Origin: Sorghum bicolor
Taxonomy: Eukaryota > Streptophyta > Magnoliopsida > Poales > Poaceae
Assembly (NCBI RefSeq): GCF_000003195.3
Contig: NC_012872.2
Span: forward strand, 51,193,695-51,257,694
Direction: 5' to 3'
Length of the DNA: 64,000 nucleotides
This document shows positions 46,463-58,615 of the stretch, piece by piece. Both the position numbers and the translations under genes were made by a program. The notes beneath the pieces were generated by a model. That model worked only from the letters and a program-made list of their open reading frames with translations, searched no databases and was not told the DNA's origin. Each line of letters starts with the position of its first letter. Position 1 is the first letter of the stretch.

Positions 46463-47165
46463 TTAATAGCTAATGGACCCAAACAGTACCTATTTCGATC
46501 CAACCATAATAATAGTTATCTATAGCTAAAAAAGCTACTAACTATATAACTATTAGCTAACTATTAGCAGAGGTTGTTTGGACCCACCTGCTAACTGGTG
46601 GTTGGCTATATCAGCTGAGAGAAACCAGCTAATAGCAAATTGTTAGCTGGGTGGTGTAGTTAAGATATAAATTGAATTATTAGCTGAGGATCAACGTAAG
46701 ACCTTAGTTAAATTTTAGCAGATAACTGTTATTTATCTGTTCTGAAATACAAGGTATCTAAGCAATTTTAGACCGAATAAGGAGTCTGATAGAAGACTAA
46801 CTTGCTCCTCACCGATTAGCTTCTTCAGTTGTCAACTTTCTTGATTTTCTACTAACACATACTTAAAAAAATATGCATATGCATGTCACGGATTTTGGCT
46901 ACCAATTATAGAAGTGGTTTTCTTCTGTAAGATGGTATTTAAAATGCACGCATGGATGGTGATTTAAAACACAGGCTCACATGGATGTTGTTGAGCAATC
47001 CGAGTACCTTATACACCTTGAGACAAATTATGAACCTTTGATACTTTATATTTCAGAATAAAGGGAGTAATTGTTAGCATAGCACATCTACTTGCTATGA
47101 TAGTGGCATGTCTATTAATGAGCCTGTTTGGATCCCTAAGTTAGGGAACAAATTCGTTGCTCTAA
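46463..47165. other. Intergenic, AGCTAATA-rich
   Basis: Repeated TAGCTAACTATTA-like words to about 46720, probably remnants of another DNA element. The rest is unremarkable. Confidence 0.4.
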
Positions 47166-47448
47166 GAGTAACTCCAACAGCTTGGCTATTCTTATTGGTG
47201 TGGCTATTTTAAATTTACATATCAAAAATTAGGCTCCAACAAATGTATTATCTGGCTTTGTAAAATAGAAAGTTAACTATTCTTTGATTTTCACTGGCCA
47301 TATATAGCTAACCACTAACACTAGCTATCTGATTTTGTAAAATAGTAAGACTGTTGTGGATCTTTTCTTTTTTAAAAAGTTTTTACTTTACAGAATGGCT
47401 AAACAATAAAATTTGACTACTAATTTTAGCCAAACTCTTGGAGTTGCT
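47166..47448. mobile_element. Tourist-like MITE, full copy of the 1127-1325 family
   Basis: GAGTAACTCCAACAGCTTGG at the left and CCAAACTCTTGGAGTTGCT at the right are inverted repeats. TAA precedes it and ATAA follows. Length 283 bp. Confidence 0.82.
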
Positions 47449-47598
47449 ATAAGTGAGCAAATTCAAGTGCCTGCACAGCTAAATTGTGAGTTTCCTAAAT
47501 TGCGTATGTTGAAAAAGAAACACAGCGACATCCTAGTTATTCCACATCTTCCTTTGTCTGTCTTATAATATCTCAAGAAATTTTTTTTATAGTAACTT

Positions 47599-47830
47599 GG
47601 GCCTTATTTATTTACAATTTTTTTTTGCAAAATAGATACTGTAGCACTTTTGTTTATATTTGACAAATATTGTCCAATCATAAACTAAAAAGGCTCAAAA
47701 GATTTGTCTCACAAATTATAGACAAACTATGCAATTAGTTAAGTTTTCTATCTATATGTAGTGCTCCATGCATGTGTCACAAGATTCCATGTGATGGAGA
47801 ATTTGAAAAATTTTTGCAAAATTTTTTAGA
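47599..47830. mobile_element. Tourist MITE, 3' end truncated
   Basis: Starts GGGCCTTATTTATTTAC and carries ACTGTAGCACTTTTG, AAAAGATTTGTCTCAC and AGATTCCATGTGATGGAGAA. The terminal GGAACTAAACAAGGCC is lost. Confidence 0.78.
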
Positions 47831-49286
47831 AAGCTAGAGATTGGCAAGATATTTATAGTAATTTGCTAGAGTATCAGAATAACATGTGAGACTTCGAAAC
47901 CCTCCCATAGCACCTAAAAAAGAGCTAAAAACATGGTTTTGAATTTTGATTGCTTTCCCCCTTTTTTTTTGAGCAAAGTGATTTTATTGTCTCACCGTTA
48001 GACATGTCAAGGGAGCGCAAATATAAGACACGGAATCCTGTTTTCCTGGGCCAATGCCAGGCCGTTGAAAAGAAAATATAGCTCATGATGCTAACAAAAA
48101 TTATACGTTTCTCAAAAAAAAAATTATACCAATATCTAAATTAGGTAATTTCTATGCAAAATTGAGTTCTGTTAGTTTATCCAGACATGTTTTTCATTCC
48201 TTCTTAGATTGTTAGTGTAACAATTGACAATATGACCTTTTAAATAATTGAATTGCTGTAAAATTTTTTTGACATTAAGGTGCATTTAAAATGCAAATAA
48301 CTCCACTAAAGTTTATACAAAAATACGATTTGATGTACAAAATCAATGTTCCATTTTTCATAACTTATTACGAATTTTGTATAAAATAATATACTTTGTA
48401 AACCTAAAAGGATCATGATTCTACGATTTGAGTAATGCTCTTCAAGACATCGTACTAATAACTGGCCCAATCAAATAATTAAATACCCAGCCAATTGTAA
48501 ACAGTTTTGAGCATCAACAATCGTACAACAGCCGTGTTAATCAAACAAATGCACAAAATTAAGGACTAAATTAATAGGACTATATTGTAAAATTTGGCTA
48601 TCTCGTGTTCTCGTAAAATATAACCTGAACAGAATTTTCAACAATATAATTAGACCAAAATAAATTTATATGCACTCGACTGAGTTACCATGAACTCTGT
48701 AAAGAGTTTTTTTTTCGCGAACATGCCTTGCATACGTGTCTGTATTCTGTAATAAGATACCACAGAAAGTAAGGATAACAATGTTCACTATAACTTTGAC
48801 TTTCGAAATGAATGTGAATCCACGGTAATATATGACGGAACAAATTCTTTGCACTTTGTCAACCCAATCTACAGGTTTGTTAATGGAATTATGGAGGTCT
48901 GCTCCGGTACTCTCTACTTATTTTTTTTTGTGAATCTCAAAGCAAAAGTAGTTAATGTGGATAGGGGCAGGTTTGTATTATCAATAGACAATTACTTCAT
49001 TCTTATCCTGTTCTGCATGCATGCATGCAAATTAGCCTCTCCGTATTTTTCTCAGGATCTAATTCTACGTGTTTTGTTAAATGTCATATTGTATTTATAA
49101 ACATAATTTGACCCTAGTAAGTACGATAAATAAGAAGTTGGTACAACTACTTCGTAATAGCGGTAGTATAATGCTTCATTAGAAAAATGCTAGCATATCC
49201 TGGTTTTAAATTTTTGCTTTTTTATGATTTTTGAAGATGGCCGAAAAAAATCAAAACTTCACATAACATTAATGCATGTGCTTTAT
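47831..49286. other. Intergenic, AT-rich, nothing recognised
   Basis: No supported gene or element. Short ORFs near 48666-49100 have no recognisable features. Confidence 0.5.

Positions 49287-49357
<71 letters not shown>
49287..49357. repeat. (TG)n(TA)n microsatellite
   Basis: A short TG run leads into about 30 TA dinucleotides (49297-49357), directly abutting the next element. Confidence 0.95.
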
Positions 49358-49359
<2 letters not shown>

Positions 49360-49451
49360 TAAATTTTTCCTACTCCCTAAGAGTAGAGTAATTACTCCCT
49401 CCTCCAACTAGGCAGAAATCTTTTACTAATCGGGTGCGTATGAGATTAGTA

Positions 49452-49685
49452 CTCAATCCATCCCAAATTGTAAGTCGTTTGACTTTTTTAATATCAAGTT
49501 TGACCACTCGTCTTATTCAAAGTTTTGTACAAAATATCACTTTTTTTTATGTATTGGTTTATTAATGAAAGTTCTTCAAGAATGACTTAAATTTGACTAT
49601 ATTTGTATAAATTTTTTTGAATAAGACGAGTGGTCAAACTTGGGGTAAAAAAAGTCAAACGACTTGCAATTTGGAATGGAGGGAG
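49452..49685. mobile_element. Stowaway MITE (Tc1/mariner type)
   Basis: CTCAATCCATCCCAAATTG at the left and CAATTTGGAATGGAGGGAG at the right, with AAGTCGTTTGACTTTTTT mirrored inside. TA dinucleotides at 49450-49451 and 49686-49687 are the target duplication. 234 bp, non-coding. Confidence 0.93.
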
Positions 49686-50469
49686 TAATACTTACCGGGC
49701 CGATGGGCGAGCGGGCATTGGACCCGATATAGCCTTCCCTTCCTCCCGAGATCCACTTTCCTCGGTCCATATTTATCGTATGCCAACAGCAAACGCTTCG
49801 GCAGGCCATAAGCAAACAGTTCCATAGGCGGCGGCACCGGCGACAGTCCCCGCATGCCCTTCGAGACTCCACCTCACAAGCTCCTCTCCGGTCACCAGCG
49901 GCAGCAGCCCTCCCCCCGCTGCCCCTTGATCTGCATCGGCCAGTTCGCTCCATTCAATGGCGCCGTGGCCAGGCCAGCGCGCTTGCATTGGTGGCCCCAG
50001 CGACGGCGTGACAAAGCCCCGCACGCGGACTCAAGATCAGAGCGGCGGTTGGCACTAGGCAGTGGTGCAGTACGTCAATCGCTCCGATGTATTCTTAGAT
50101 AAGTTTAATTTCTATTAGTATTGTAGATCGGGCCCCTGCTTGTTGCATTCGTTCCATAGATTTTTTTTGTTAAATTCAGCAGATTAATCTAGATGGAGTA
50201 TTCGTTATTATGGAGTGAGTTGTTTGATTCAGATATCATGGAACACAGATACAGAAAATTTTCTTCAGCGGCGGCCAGTAGAGATTTATTAGAAAATGCT
50301 AGCAGTTGTCAGATCGCCGACATTCTTGGAGCTTCGATCATCAGCCAAAAGATGGATGTAGTAGCAAGTAGTGCTGCGCAACATCAGCTGCCTAATCTTG
50401 ATTGCTGAGCACACCCCAATGTTTCTCTAGATGATTCAGAAAACAGTCCAATTATATACACTTTTATTA

Positions 50470-50950
50470 TACCTTGATTCTTACGTTCCATGAAATGTAT
50501 GAGTTCATACTTCAAACTCATCTAGCATGTATATATACTCTCATATCCAAACAAGTATGTATTCATACTATCCGTGAACATGTATCTACTCTGTCAATAC
50601 ACACGTACTTCACATGTATCAACACCGCCATGTATATGTACTCATCCTCAACGCCGCCATGTATATGTACTCGTCCTTAAAATGTATGAATATGTACTCT
50701 TACACGAAAAAAGTATGTAGGTATACTCCTTTTTTAAAAAAAGTATGAATATGTACTCCTTATATTATGAAATTTAAGTATGAATACATACTTTATAATG
50801 GTCCGTATATGTGAACACACCCTTAATAAATATACTCATACTCACTAATCAAATGTATCAGTAATATATTAGTACGTATTTATACCCTAGAGTATGTGTA
50901 CATACTTTTTATAAACTAGTATATTCTCAGTAGTATACTTCTGCATACAA
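50470..50950. repeat. Degenerate GTATGAATATGTACTC repeats
   Basis: Words such as CATGTATATGTACTC, AAGTATGAATATGTACTCCT and GTATGAATACATACT recur every 30-45 bp with much divergence. Confidence 0.6.
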
Positions 50951-51221
50951 AGTAAAGGGCCGTGCGAATGGCCAGATATATACCCACTCGGCACTTTTTT
51001 TAAAAAAAATATATATACCCAACGGGCCAACCTGACCTATGTCAAAAGCAAATAACTAAAGAACACCTGATCCGTCTTTTAAGGAATCGACATGCAGCCC
51101 TTGATGTTTTTCAACCCGTTAACTACTGAACCCGTTAACTTCTCCTAATTGGAAGGAACCTGAACGGTACATACTTCAGAGTTGATGGGGGAGTAACTAC
51201 TCCCGGGAGTATAGAAAATGC

Positions 51222-51225
<4 letters not shown>

Positions 51226-51254
<29 letters not shown>
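51226..51254. repeat. (AT)n microsatellite
   Basis: About 14 AT dinucleotides directly abutting the right end of the TIR element. Confidence 0.95.
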
Positions 51255-51256
<2 letters not shown>

Positions 51257-51273
51257 TTTCTATATATCACCCT

Positions 51274-51298
51274 GGGTACCGAATAATATTTGGTACCC
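51274..51298. repeat. Terminal-type palindrome GGGTACC...GGTACCC
   Basis: A 25-bp near-perfect palindrome just right of the AT run. It resembles in architecture the self-palindromic ends of the 27.3-kb element and could mark the left end of another element covering the GC-rich block. No partner end was found. Confidence 0.4.
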
Positions 51299-51299
51299 G

Positions 51300-51678
51300 A
51301 GCTCAAATCAGCCCGACGACGCCTCGCATCCTCCCCAACCGATGTCGGCCCGGTCCACACAAATTCTCCGATGTCGCCCGACACCTGACGCCCGATCCCC
51401 CTCGCTCGCACCTCCCCACGATTCGAGCTCACTCCAGGCGGTTTTGCGGCTTCCCAACATCGCCGCCGTCCTCTTCCCGTCCGTCGTCCACTCGCGCGAG
51501 TCCGTCGGCGGAAGGTGCCTTCGAGCGTCGCGAGTCCGGGGCGTCCTCCGAGCGTCGTTGCGTCGTCCTGTCGTCCGTCGGCCGAAGGTCGTCGCGGTCC
51601 GGGGCGTCCTCCTCGCGCGTCCGGGGCGGGGCCGTGCCTCCGAGCGTCGGTCCTGGGCGGTGTCCTCGCGCGTCCGCG
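51300..51678. other. GC-rich block preceding the minisatellite
   Basis: Very GC-rich with CGTCC/GCGTCGCG words. Long overlapping ORFs on both strands reflect composition. It may be the leader or first exon of the Ulp1-like gene or a separate element. Confidence 0.35.
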
Positions 51679-51900
51679 GCGAGCGGCCGGTCTCCGCGCG
51701 CGTCCGGGCGGGTACGCGCCTCCGCGCGTCGCGCGTCCTCCGCGGCGAGCGGCCGGTATACGCGCGCGTCCGGGCGGGACCGCGTCTCCGCGCGTCGCGT
51801 GTCCTCCGCGGCGAGCGGCCGGTATCCGCGCGCGTCCGGGCGGGACCGCGCGTCTCGCGTCCTCCGTGGCGAGCGCGCGTCCGCGGCGAGCGGCCGGTCT
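51679..51900. repeat. GC-rich 66-bp minisatellite
   Basis: GCGAGCGGCCGG starts units at 51679, 51745, 51811 and (after a shortened unit) 51886. Since 66 is a multiple of three and stop codons are scarce, several frames on both strands stay open and encode 22-residue repeats such as RGERPVSARVRAG. These are not treated as genes. Confidence 0.88.
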
Positions 51901-52207
51901 CCCTCACCAACGACAACGAGAACGACGGCCTGCTGCCGACCAACGTGTACTGTACTCATCCTAATCTGCTTCACTTCAATGGCGGTGTGCCACAATTAGA
52001 TTACAAGCCTATAATATGATTTCATATAAATGAGAAGTTTATTGTACTAGCGTCTTGAATTGCTTTTGACATTAAAGATGTTTCTAGAATCACAAATGTC
52101 GCAATCATTAAAATTAGTGTTCCCTTTTCTCTTTCATGTATTTCCCTTCTTTTTTTCATTTTTATTATCTCTAGGGTGTGGTTGTTTTAGTCCATGATGC
52201 AAACTCC

Positions 52208-55200
52208 ATGAACTATGATGATGCCATCTTTTCTAAATTTATTGGACACACTTTTATCAGCTGTTGCAGCATGTTCACTTGGGCTTCCTTTGACAATGAC
52301 CACGGTAAAATCTCTTATAGTTTATAAAGATAGGGTACAATCACGATTGAGCTTTGGAGTAGGGGCAGAAACACCAAATTCTTAGTTAATTCGGACAGTG
52401 AGCTCATCGAAACAGGGAGAAGCTCCTCAGTCCTCTCTCCGTGGTGGTGCCCGGCCCCTCAGTCCTCTTGCATCATTTGGGATGGACCCGCCCGGCCCCT
52501 CAGGTTCCTTCAACTCCTTATTCCTATATCTCGCTTTAATGTCCGTTCCTTGAATTTTTTTTGATTGGATCATACATGTATGCTTTTACTTATGGCGTGA
52601 TTATAGTTTAATAAAGTAATTCTATTTATTCTTAATTTGTAGATGATGCTCACGCCGGAGAAGGTCCTGCTTCGTCAACTAAAAGGTTCTTTCTTTCATA
52701 TTCCCATTATGTTAATTTTTTAATACATTTATAAAATTTTAGCATCTGCAACAACATTTTTTTGTGGAGTGAGCCTGTAAATTTAAGTTGTACAGCCTAT
52801 GAATGTAGTATTCTAAATACATTTTGAATCATTGACTTTAGAATCCGGTTGGAGCTAGTGGATAAAATGCCTGACAATCCAAAAGTGCTTGTATTCGAGA
52901 GCACACAACAGCGGTCAGTACAATTTTTGTTTGAAAAAAATTAGCGACATTTTCATGTGTTCTTCTTGCTTTTGTCTCACTTAATTTCATTATTGCCCAT
53001 TTAGGTATGAGGTCCCTCTGCGACAAGATGAGAGGATGCCCTCCTCACCTAGAACAACATCTGCTTCAGCTCCGCGTACCGTGGATAGGGTGCCGTGTAA
53101 CCTCAAGAGGGTTGTTTTTGAGAACTCGCAGGAGAGGTTCATACGTGTTTTATTTTATACTAATTCATTCCATGTCTATGAATCGCTGATTAATTTGAAT
53201 TCTTAGTCTGCTCATAAAGTTTGTTTCTGCGCTTTTTTAGGTTTGAGCATCATATTCGACCAAACCAGCCTTCTGCAGCTAGTCACGGCAATGATGACGA
53301 CGACTTCATGCCCTTTCCCAACACTCGTTCATCTTCACGCATCGATAAATCTAAGGATGTTGGTCCTAGGAAGACTTTGCAAGCACGAGCAGGATTATCG
53401 ACCGGTGCTTGTACACAGGTGTATACCATTTATTTAATTCTGCATTTTCATTTCACAAGAGTAACGATTCTAAAGTTCCTCTTCGTACAGATCATTAGCT
53501 TGTTTTGTCCTTCAATATTCATGAATATACTCCCACGTCATTGTTCCCAAATTTTTACTATTCCATATTTGTCTTGCTTTTGACTACTGTTGTGCAGCCA
53601 TTAGCTAGCATAAACTGAATCTGCCATGCAGCCAGCACAAACTGAATGCTGCTGCCGTTCAGCCAGCATAAACTGAATTTCTACAATTCTTCGATCGCTT
53701 GTATCCTGAACTGAGAAGCTAAGACTTACTCAACTTTGTAGATTAATACTGACGCCACTGTAGCCTGCTGCAGAAATTTAATTTAAGACATGACATATAT
53801 TGTTCCTCTAATATAAACCTAATAGGTCATCCACTATGCAGCTTTGTTGATCATAATACCCAAACCCTCATGTAGTAGAGCACTCCTCACTCTTCAGTAC
53901 AGGGGGGATATAATAAACGTAATATTAAACTATAATAGACCCTCATGATAATTGAAGAGGGAGGAACACAATAAACAGCTAGTATATTTGCTTGTGCTAC
54001 CACATAAGATTAAAGTCTGAAGCCAAAAGTATAAGATTAAAGAATAAAACTTCAAGGTTATGTAAGAATAAGGAAACACAAGAATATCAGGTTATGTATT
54101 CTATAAGGAGAGTAAGTGTCCAAGGTTCATGCTGCATCTATTTGGGAACCATGGAGATAAAGGAATACCTCAATTAAGTAAGCTGCATCATTTGATGACC
54201 ACCTTAATTGGCATCTCCATCTTCTTGTCCAAAGTGTAGTTACCTAATAGTGCGGAGCATAAGTGAGCCGAGCTGCTGCTCTTGGGATGTCTTTGCAGAG
54301 AAGGGTAGGGGAGATGAGAGTAGAGCATTGCCATTGATAGGAATGAGAGTAGAGCGTTGCTGGAGAGGAGCACATGTAGCACAAGTCATTTGCCAAATAA
54401 AATATTCTTCTCTATGTTTCCGGTTGTGGGCACCGTAATTTGACCTGCACACAAGAACTCGCTGAGGGCGAGGCTAGAGAGTGCCCGCCACACCATTGAT
54501 CCAATACATCATCCATAGGACAGGAGATGCTCCTGCGTTCGCCAGCCTCCTTGTGCCTCCGCCTCGATGGATCTCCAGTCAGCATGGAGGAACGACTACG
54601 CATGGATTAGTTTATCATTTCTACACCACTTCACAGATTCCTGATTGTCTATTTCTTTTTATATATTTCTGTCCTTATTATTTCTAAAATTCTTGTTATT
54701 TGTCGCAGGCAAGACAAAGGAAAAAGAGAGCTACCAACCGATCCTCCATTGTAAATGTTCGGTGCAACCCCAGAGACGTTATTTTCACCACTGGTTTGTT
54801 GAACCCACAACAATATGCTGCTATTGAAGCTGATGGTTTTGCTGAGTTGCTAAGAATGAAGATCGATGCTGTAGAGAACAAGAATCTTATTATCTGGCTA
54901 CTGGACCACACTGACCCGGATCAAATGCTAATAAAGTTAGGTGCAGGCAAGGTCCTTCCGATCACTCCACAAATAATTAGCATGGTTCTTGGTCTGCCTA
55001 TAGGGGGTCAAAACCTCAAGCAATACTCATGGAAGGAAGGTATCATATTTCGTCAGCAGCTTATCTCTGATCTAAACCAAAGCCTCACTGAAGATTGTGA
55101 CATACATATATCCAACTTGCAACAAGAGATCCTTAAGGGAAATGTGAACCCCCTCATGAAGAGATGCTTCTTAATGATACTCTGCAATAGGCTGCTACTT

Positions 55201-58200
55201 CCTAGCAGCAGTAACACCATTGGATCAAATGACATCAAGAGGACAATGGATTACCAATTGTTCGGAGTCGTTGACTGGTCCCAGGCTGTATTCAATGATC
55301 TCCAGATTGCTGTTCGCACCTGGCACGACCGGGACAAAAAACAACTCACTCAAAACATTTATGGCTGTGCCATTTTCCTACTAGTACGTTTCTTTTCATT
55401 CATCACTATTTTTATTATTTTTTTTCAGCTTTCCTGCCACCCAATTATTTTTTGTCAATAGGTATACTATCTTGACAACATTGACCACCCGTCCTCGTTG
55501 GCTGATCGGACTTCCACTCCACGTCTTACCTTTTATGATAATGCTCTCATAGATCGCTTAATAGCTGCTGATACAACTTTAACCACCGAGGGTGCACATA
55601 CTTTTGGTGTCCAACCTGTGAGTCACTTATCTTAATTCTTATATCCATATTCATTTTTATTTTTATAACCATTTTAATAATGAGCTTGTTTTCTTCAATT
55701 CAATGCTATTTCTTCCAGTTCAAGCCATGGAGTACCACTTGCTACGCTGCTCCAAATGTTCGTGGTGCTCCTTGCCAAAGCAGAAATGTTCCTAATGCAG
55801 GAATACCCAATTTAGACATTCCACGCCTACAAGATTTGTTATCTGGGTCGATAGATGCTCTCACTGCCCCACATAGAGAGACAGTACGGGGTTTCTTTTC
55901 TGAGTTTGATCGCACACTTTCTATTAACAAAAGGTCCATTGAGAATTCTATTGGGAACATTGTGACAGCCCAATTTCGGCTAGCTGATCAATGTCGTCCA
56001 TTCATTCATGAACTTCTTCACTCACAATCCCGAGACACCAACATTCCAGGTGAAACTTATAGGACAACGCATACCCACACTGATCATGATACCCGTCAAT
56101 CAGGCCATTCTACCCCGCCTTCAATGACAGGCATACTCTTCATACTCTTGTTTTAGTCAATACATATGTTATCTCAACCTGTTGCATGTTTTTAATCTCC
56201 ACTATATTCTATTTATATTTGTTTTGCTGTCATTCTTGTTATGTTTCACCACTAGTACATTTGTAGGTCCTAGTTCATTTACCCCTACAGCACCGACAGG
56301 CCCATTTGGCTCCCCTGTTCATGGTGTAGTTTCACCCCCTCAATTTTCTGAGCAATTACCTGGTCCATCGACTGTACCGATACGCACCACTTCAGAAGAT
56401 GTTTCTGGTACACCTCTTCTTCTTGTATCACATATTTTTGAGTATTCTTCCATTGTTCTAACGACATCCGTTTACTATCCTTTATTAATATTTTCCTTTC
56501 ACTGAAGCTTCAGTTTTATCTCATGCTCCTAACTCATTTCCTACCTCTCTGTGGCGCCCTATTCTTTTTTATATTTCAGCTATTACATCAATCAGAAACC
56601 ATAATTATTCTTTCCAATTTGTGCACACAGGTTCCTTCATTCATACAAATGACTCTACTGTTCATTCTAAAACTCCAGTCCATACTCCGGTTATGGTTCC
56701 TGCACGAAGCACCACTTCGGAAGACGGCAGCCCAACACCTTCACACGGTTACAATGTGTTTCTGTTTTATTCATAGTTTTCCCTCTATTTTATTTCTGTC
56801 ATTTTTCATCCCCTGTACTTTCAGTTTCTGGGTTCGATTATTCCCCACTTTTCCCTGCAACAATGGACCAATCAGTTTTTCGACAGTCATTGTTTCCCGT
56901 GAACAGCCGTACAGATGTCACTCTGTCTAAGGTTCTCCCAAAACTCATTTTACCCTTTATTAAATTAACAACTTAATACTATTATAAAGCATCTATCATT
57001 TTCCTTAGTTTTAATATTCCTAAGTTGGCATATGTTACTAGTTTTATGATTTCTCTCTTTATGTTACACTCAGCGTACAAAAGGATCCTCTTAGTTTCCT
57101 CTTCTTTATATAGTTCCATAGTCTTTTATTTTGAGCTTCAAATCATATTCATTAAACATTTCTTTCCTTTGTTTTTTTCTTATTTTTAGACACAGGGCAT
57201 CTCTTCTGTTCTACACAACTCTCCTTCTTCTGCCTCTGACCATTCGCCTTGTGAGCATAACTCTCCTTATGCTCTCAAACTATCTGAAGGAGGCAGTAGT
57301 AGAACACCCGGAAAAGAGACCCCTTGTGCGTTACAGTGGTCGATCCTAGATGATCTGCCTATGTTCAAGCTTCCCGGAAAGAGACTAACCAAGAAGCCAT
57401 CCAAGTTTTATTCACCCTTCAAGCCTGGCATTCTGTCTCGTCCTCCTCCCAATTTACAACTTTCATTGTGTATGCATGCCTACCTTTGTGCAGATGACTC
57501 TCCATTCAAAAGGTTCCTTTTGACTCTGTTTTGAACCTTCCATACTCTTTCTTACATTTTCCATAATGCTTATTGCTTTCCATTTAGGAAAACTTTGATG
57601 CACTTTGGGTCACAGCCACTCAATGCCCGAGATATTGCTTCTTCCTTTCGTGTTGGAAACTGCATAGACATTGAGTTCATGTATGCATTCATTAAATGCA
57701 TAGCTGAAGATGACTTTAATATTCGTCCTGAATGCCATGGGTATAGAATTTTCCTTCATCCTGTTGTCTCGGTACGTCCCCCTCATTTTTCAAATTAATC
57801 ATTTCAAATTTTCTTTTGTTATTACAACATTTATAATAATCTAATCATTCTGTACAGGATATTCTTAAGTCAGGGTCCTTCAGTTTTGACAAAACTCATC
57901 ATCAATGCAGTCCGGACAATGTACTAGATCTTATCAAGCGATGCCTCCCCACGACTGACTTACAAAACGCAAAGATGGTATTTGTTTTACTTCATTTTTT
58001 TCTTACTCGCTTGTATCTCATTAGTATTCCGCTAAAGTTGTTTTCATTTCATATACAAATCTCGTAGATATTCCTTCCAGTTTTGCATCTTCATCATTGG
58101 TCGGTATACTGCATCAACCTTGGCCAAGGCCGTATTGATGTCCTAGACCCAATGGATTATAGTTCTACCAATGAGGCCACGTGGGATACACATCATTCAA

Positions 58201-58615
58201 CAATGGGCCAGAAACTCATGGAACGCCTTAGTGTTTCACTATCTCTGGCTGCACCCCGCAAATTCCCCCATTTTGCAAACTGGAGACGTGTACCAATTCT
58301 GCTTCCATTTCAAAAGAATATGTGCGACTCAGGCTTATTCTCCATGAAGTATATTGAGTTCTATGACGGCGAGGGCCATGGTTCTTTGCGGACTACTATA
58401 GACCCGGTACGAATCCTTTTTGTTGTTATTATATCCCTCAATTTTTTTTTCTTCCACCTTACCATTTTTCCTTGTAGGATTGTTCGATCGAGATGAGGGC
58501 AGAAATGTTGCAATATCTGACCTTCCATACGGCTAACAGAGTCCATGCTCCCCCAGAACTCCTTCAGTTCCGTCTTGGAGAGTCTGATCCTTCCTTCAAC
58601 CCACTGTTTTATTAG
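52208..58615 (+). CDS. Ulp1-like (peptidase C48) protein, 16 exons, about 1077 aa
   Basis: Exons by splice signals and phase: 52208(or 52175)-52304, 52643-52685, 52842-52913, 53005-53136, 53241-53418, 54709-55383, 55462-55617, 55719-56130, 56267-56407, 56631-56747, 56825-56931, 57190-57512, 57588-57771, 57858-57977, 58068-58406, 58478-58615. All junctions keep one open frame; the intron after 56130 would be GC-AG. The N-terminal half has a plant transposon-associated domain (PRDVIFTTGLLNPQQYAAI; ITPQIISMVLGLPIGG). A Ser/Thr/Pro linker follows, then a C-terminal C48 fold: LHLHHWSVYCINL with catalytic His, DVLDPMDY with Asp, and FQKNMCDSGLF. In the last motif the Gln is six residues before the position normally held by the catalytic Cys, which here is Ser (58329-58331). 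Ulp1 enzymes remove SUMO. Related genes are carried by plant MULEs. The 5' end is uncertain. Confidence 0.7.

Larger units (their letters stand above)
49358..51225. mobile_element. TIR element lodged between TA microsatellites (Micron-like)
   Basis: Left end (49358-49405: TTTTTCCTACTCCCTAAG, AATTACTCCCTCCTCCAACT) and right end (51178-51225: AGTTGATGGGGGAGTAAC, CTCCCGGGAGTATAGAAAAT) are inverted repeats of about 50 bp. TA/AT runs abut both ends. Rice Micron elements are known to insert in TA microsatellites, and this has the same setting. The interior has a Stowaway MITE, a GC-rich stretch (49690-50060) and degenerate GTATGAATATGTACTC repeats (50470-50950). No transposase. Confidence 0.6.

Noticed and set aside
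51308..52019. Several ORFs of 120-225 codons on both strands
   Set aside because: They follow the 66-bp minisatellite, whose length is a multiple of three; open frames are expected. Only a possible link to the Ulp1-like gene is kept as a finding.
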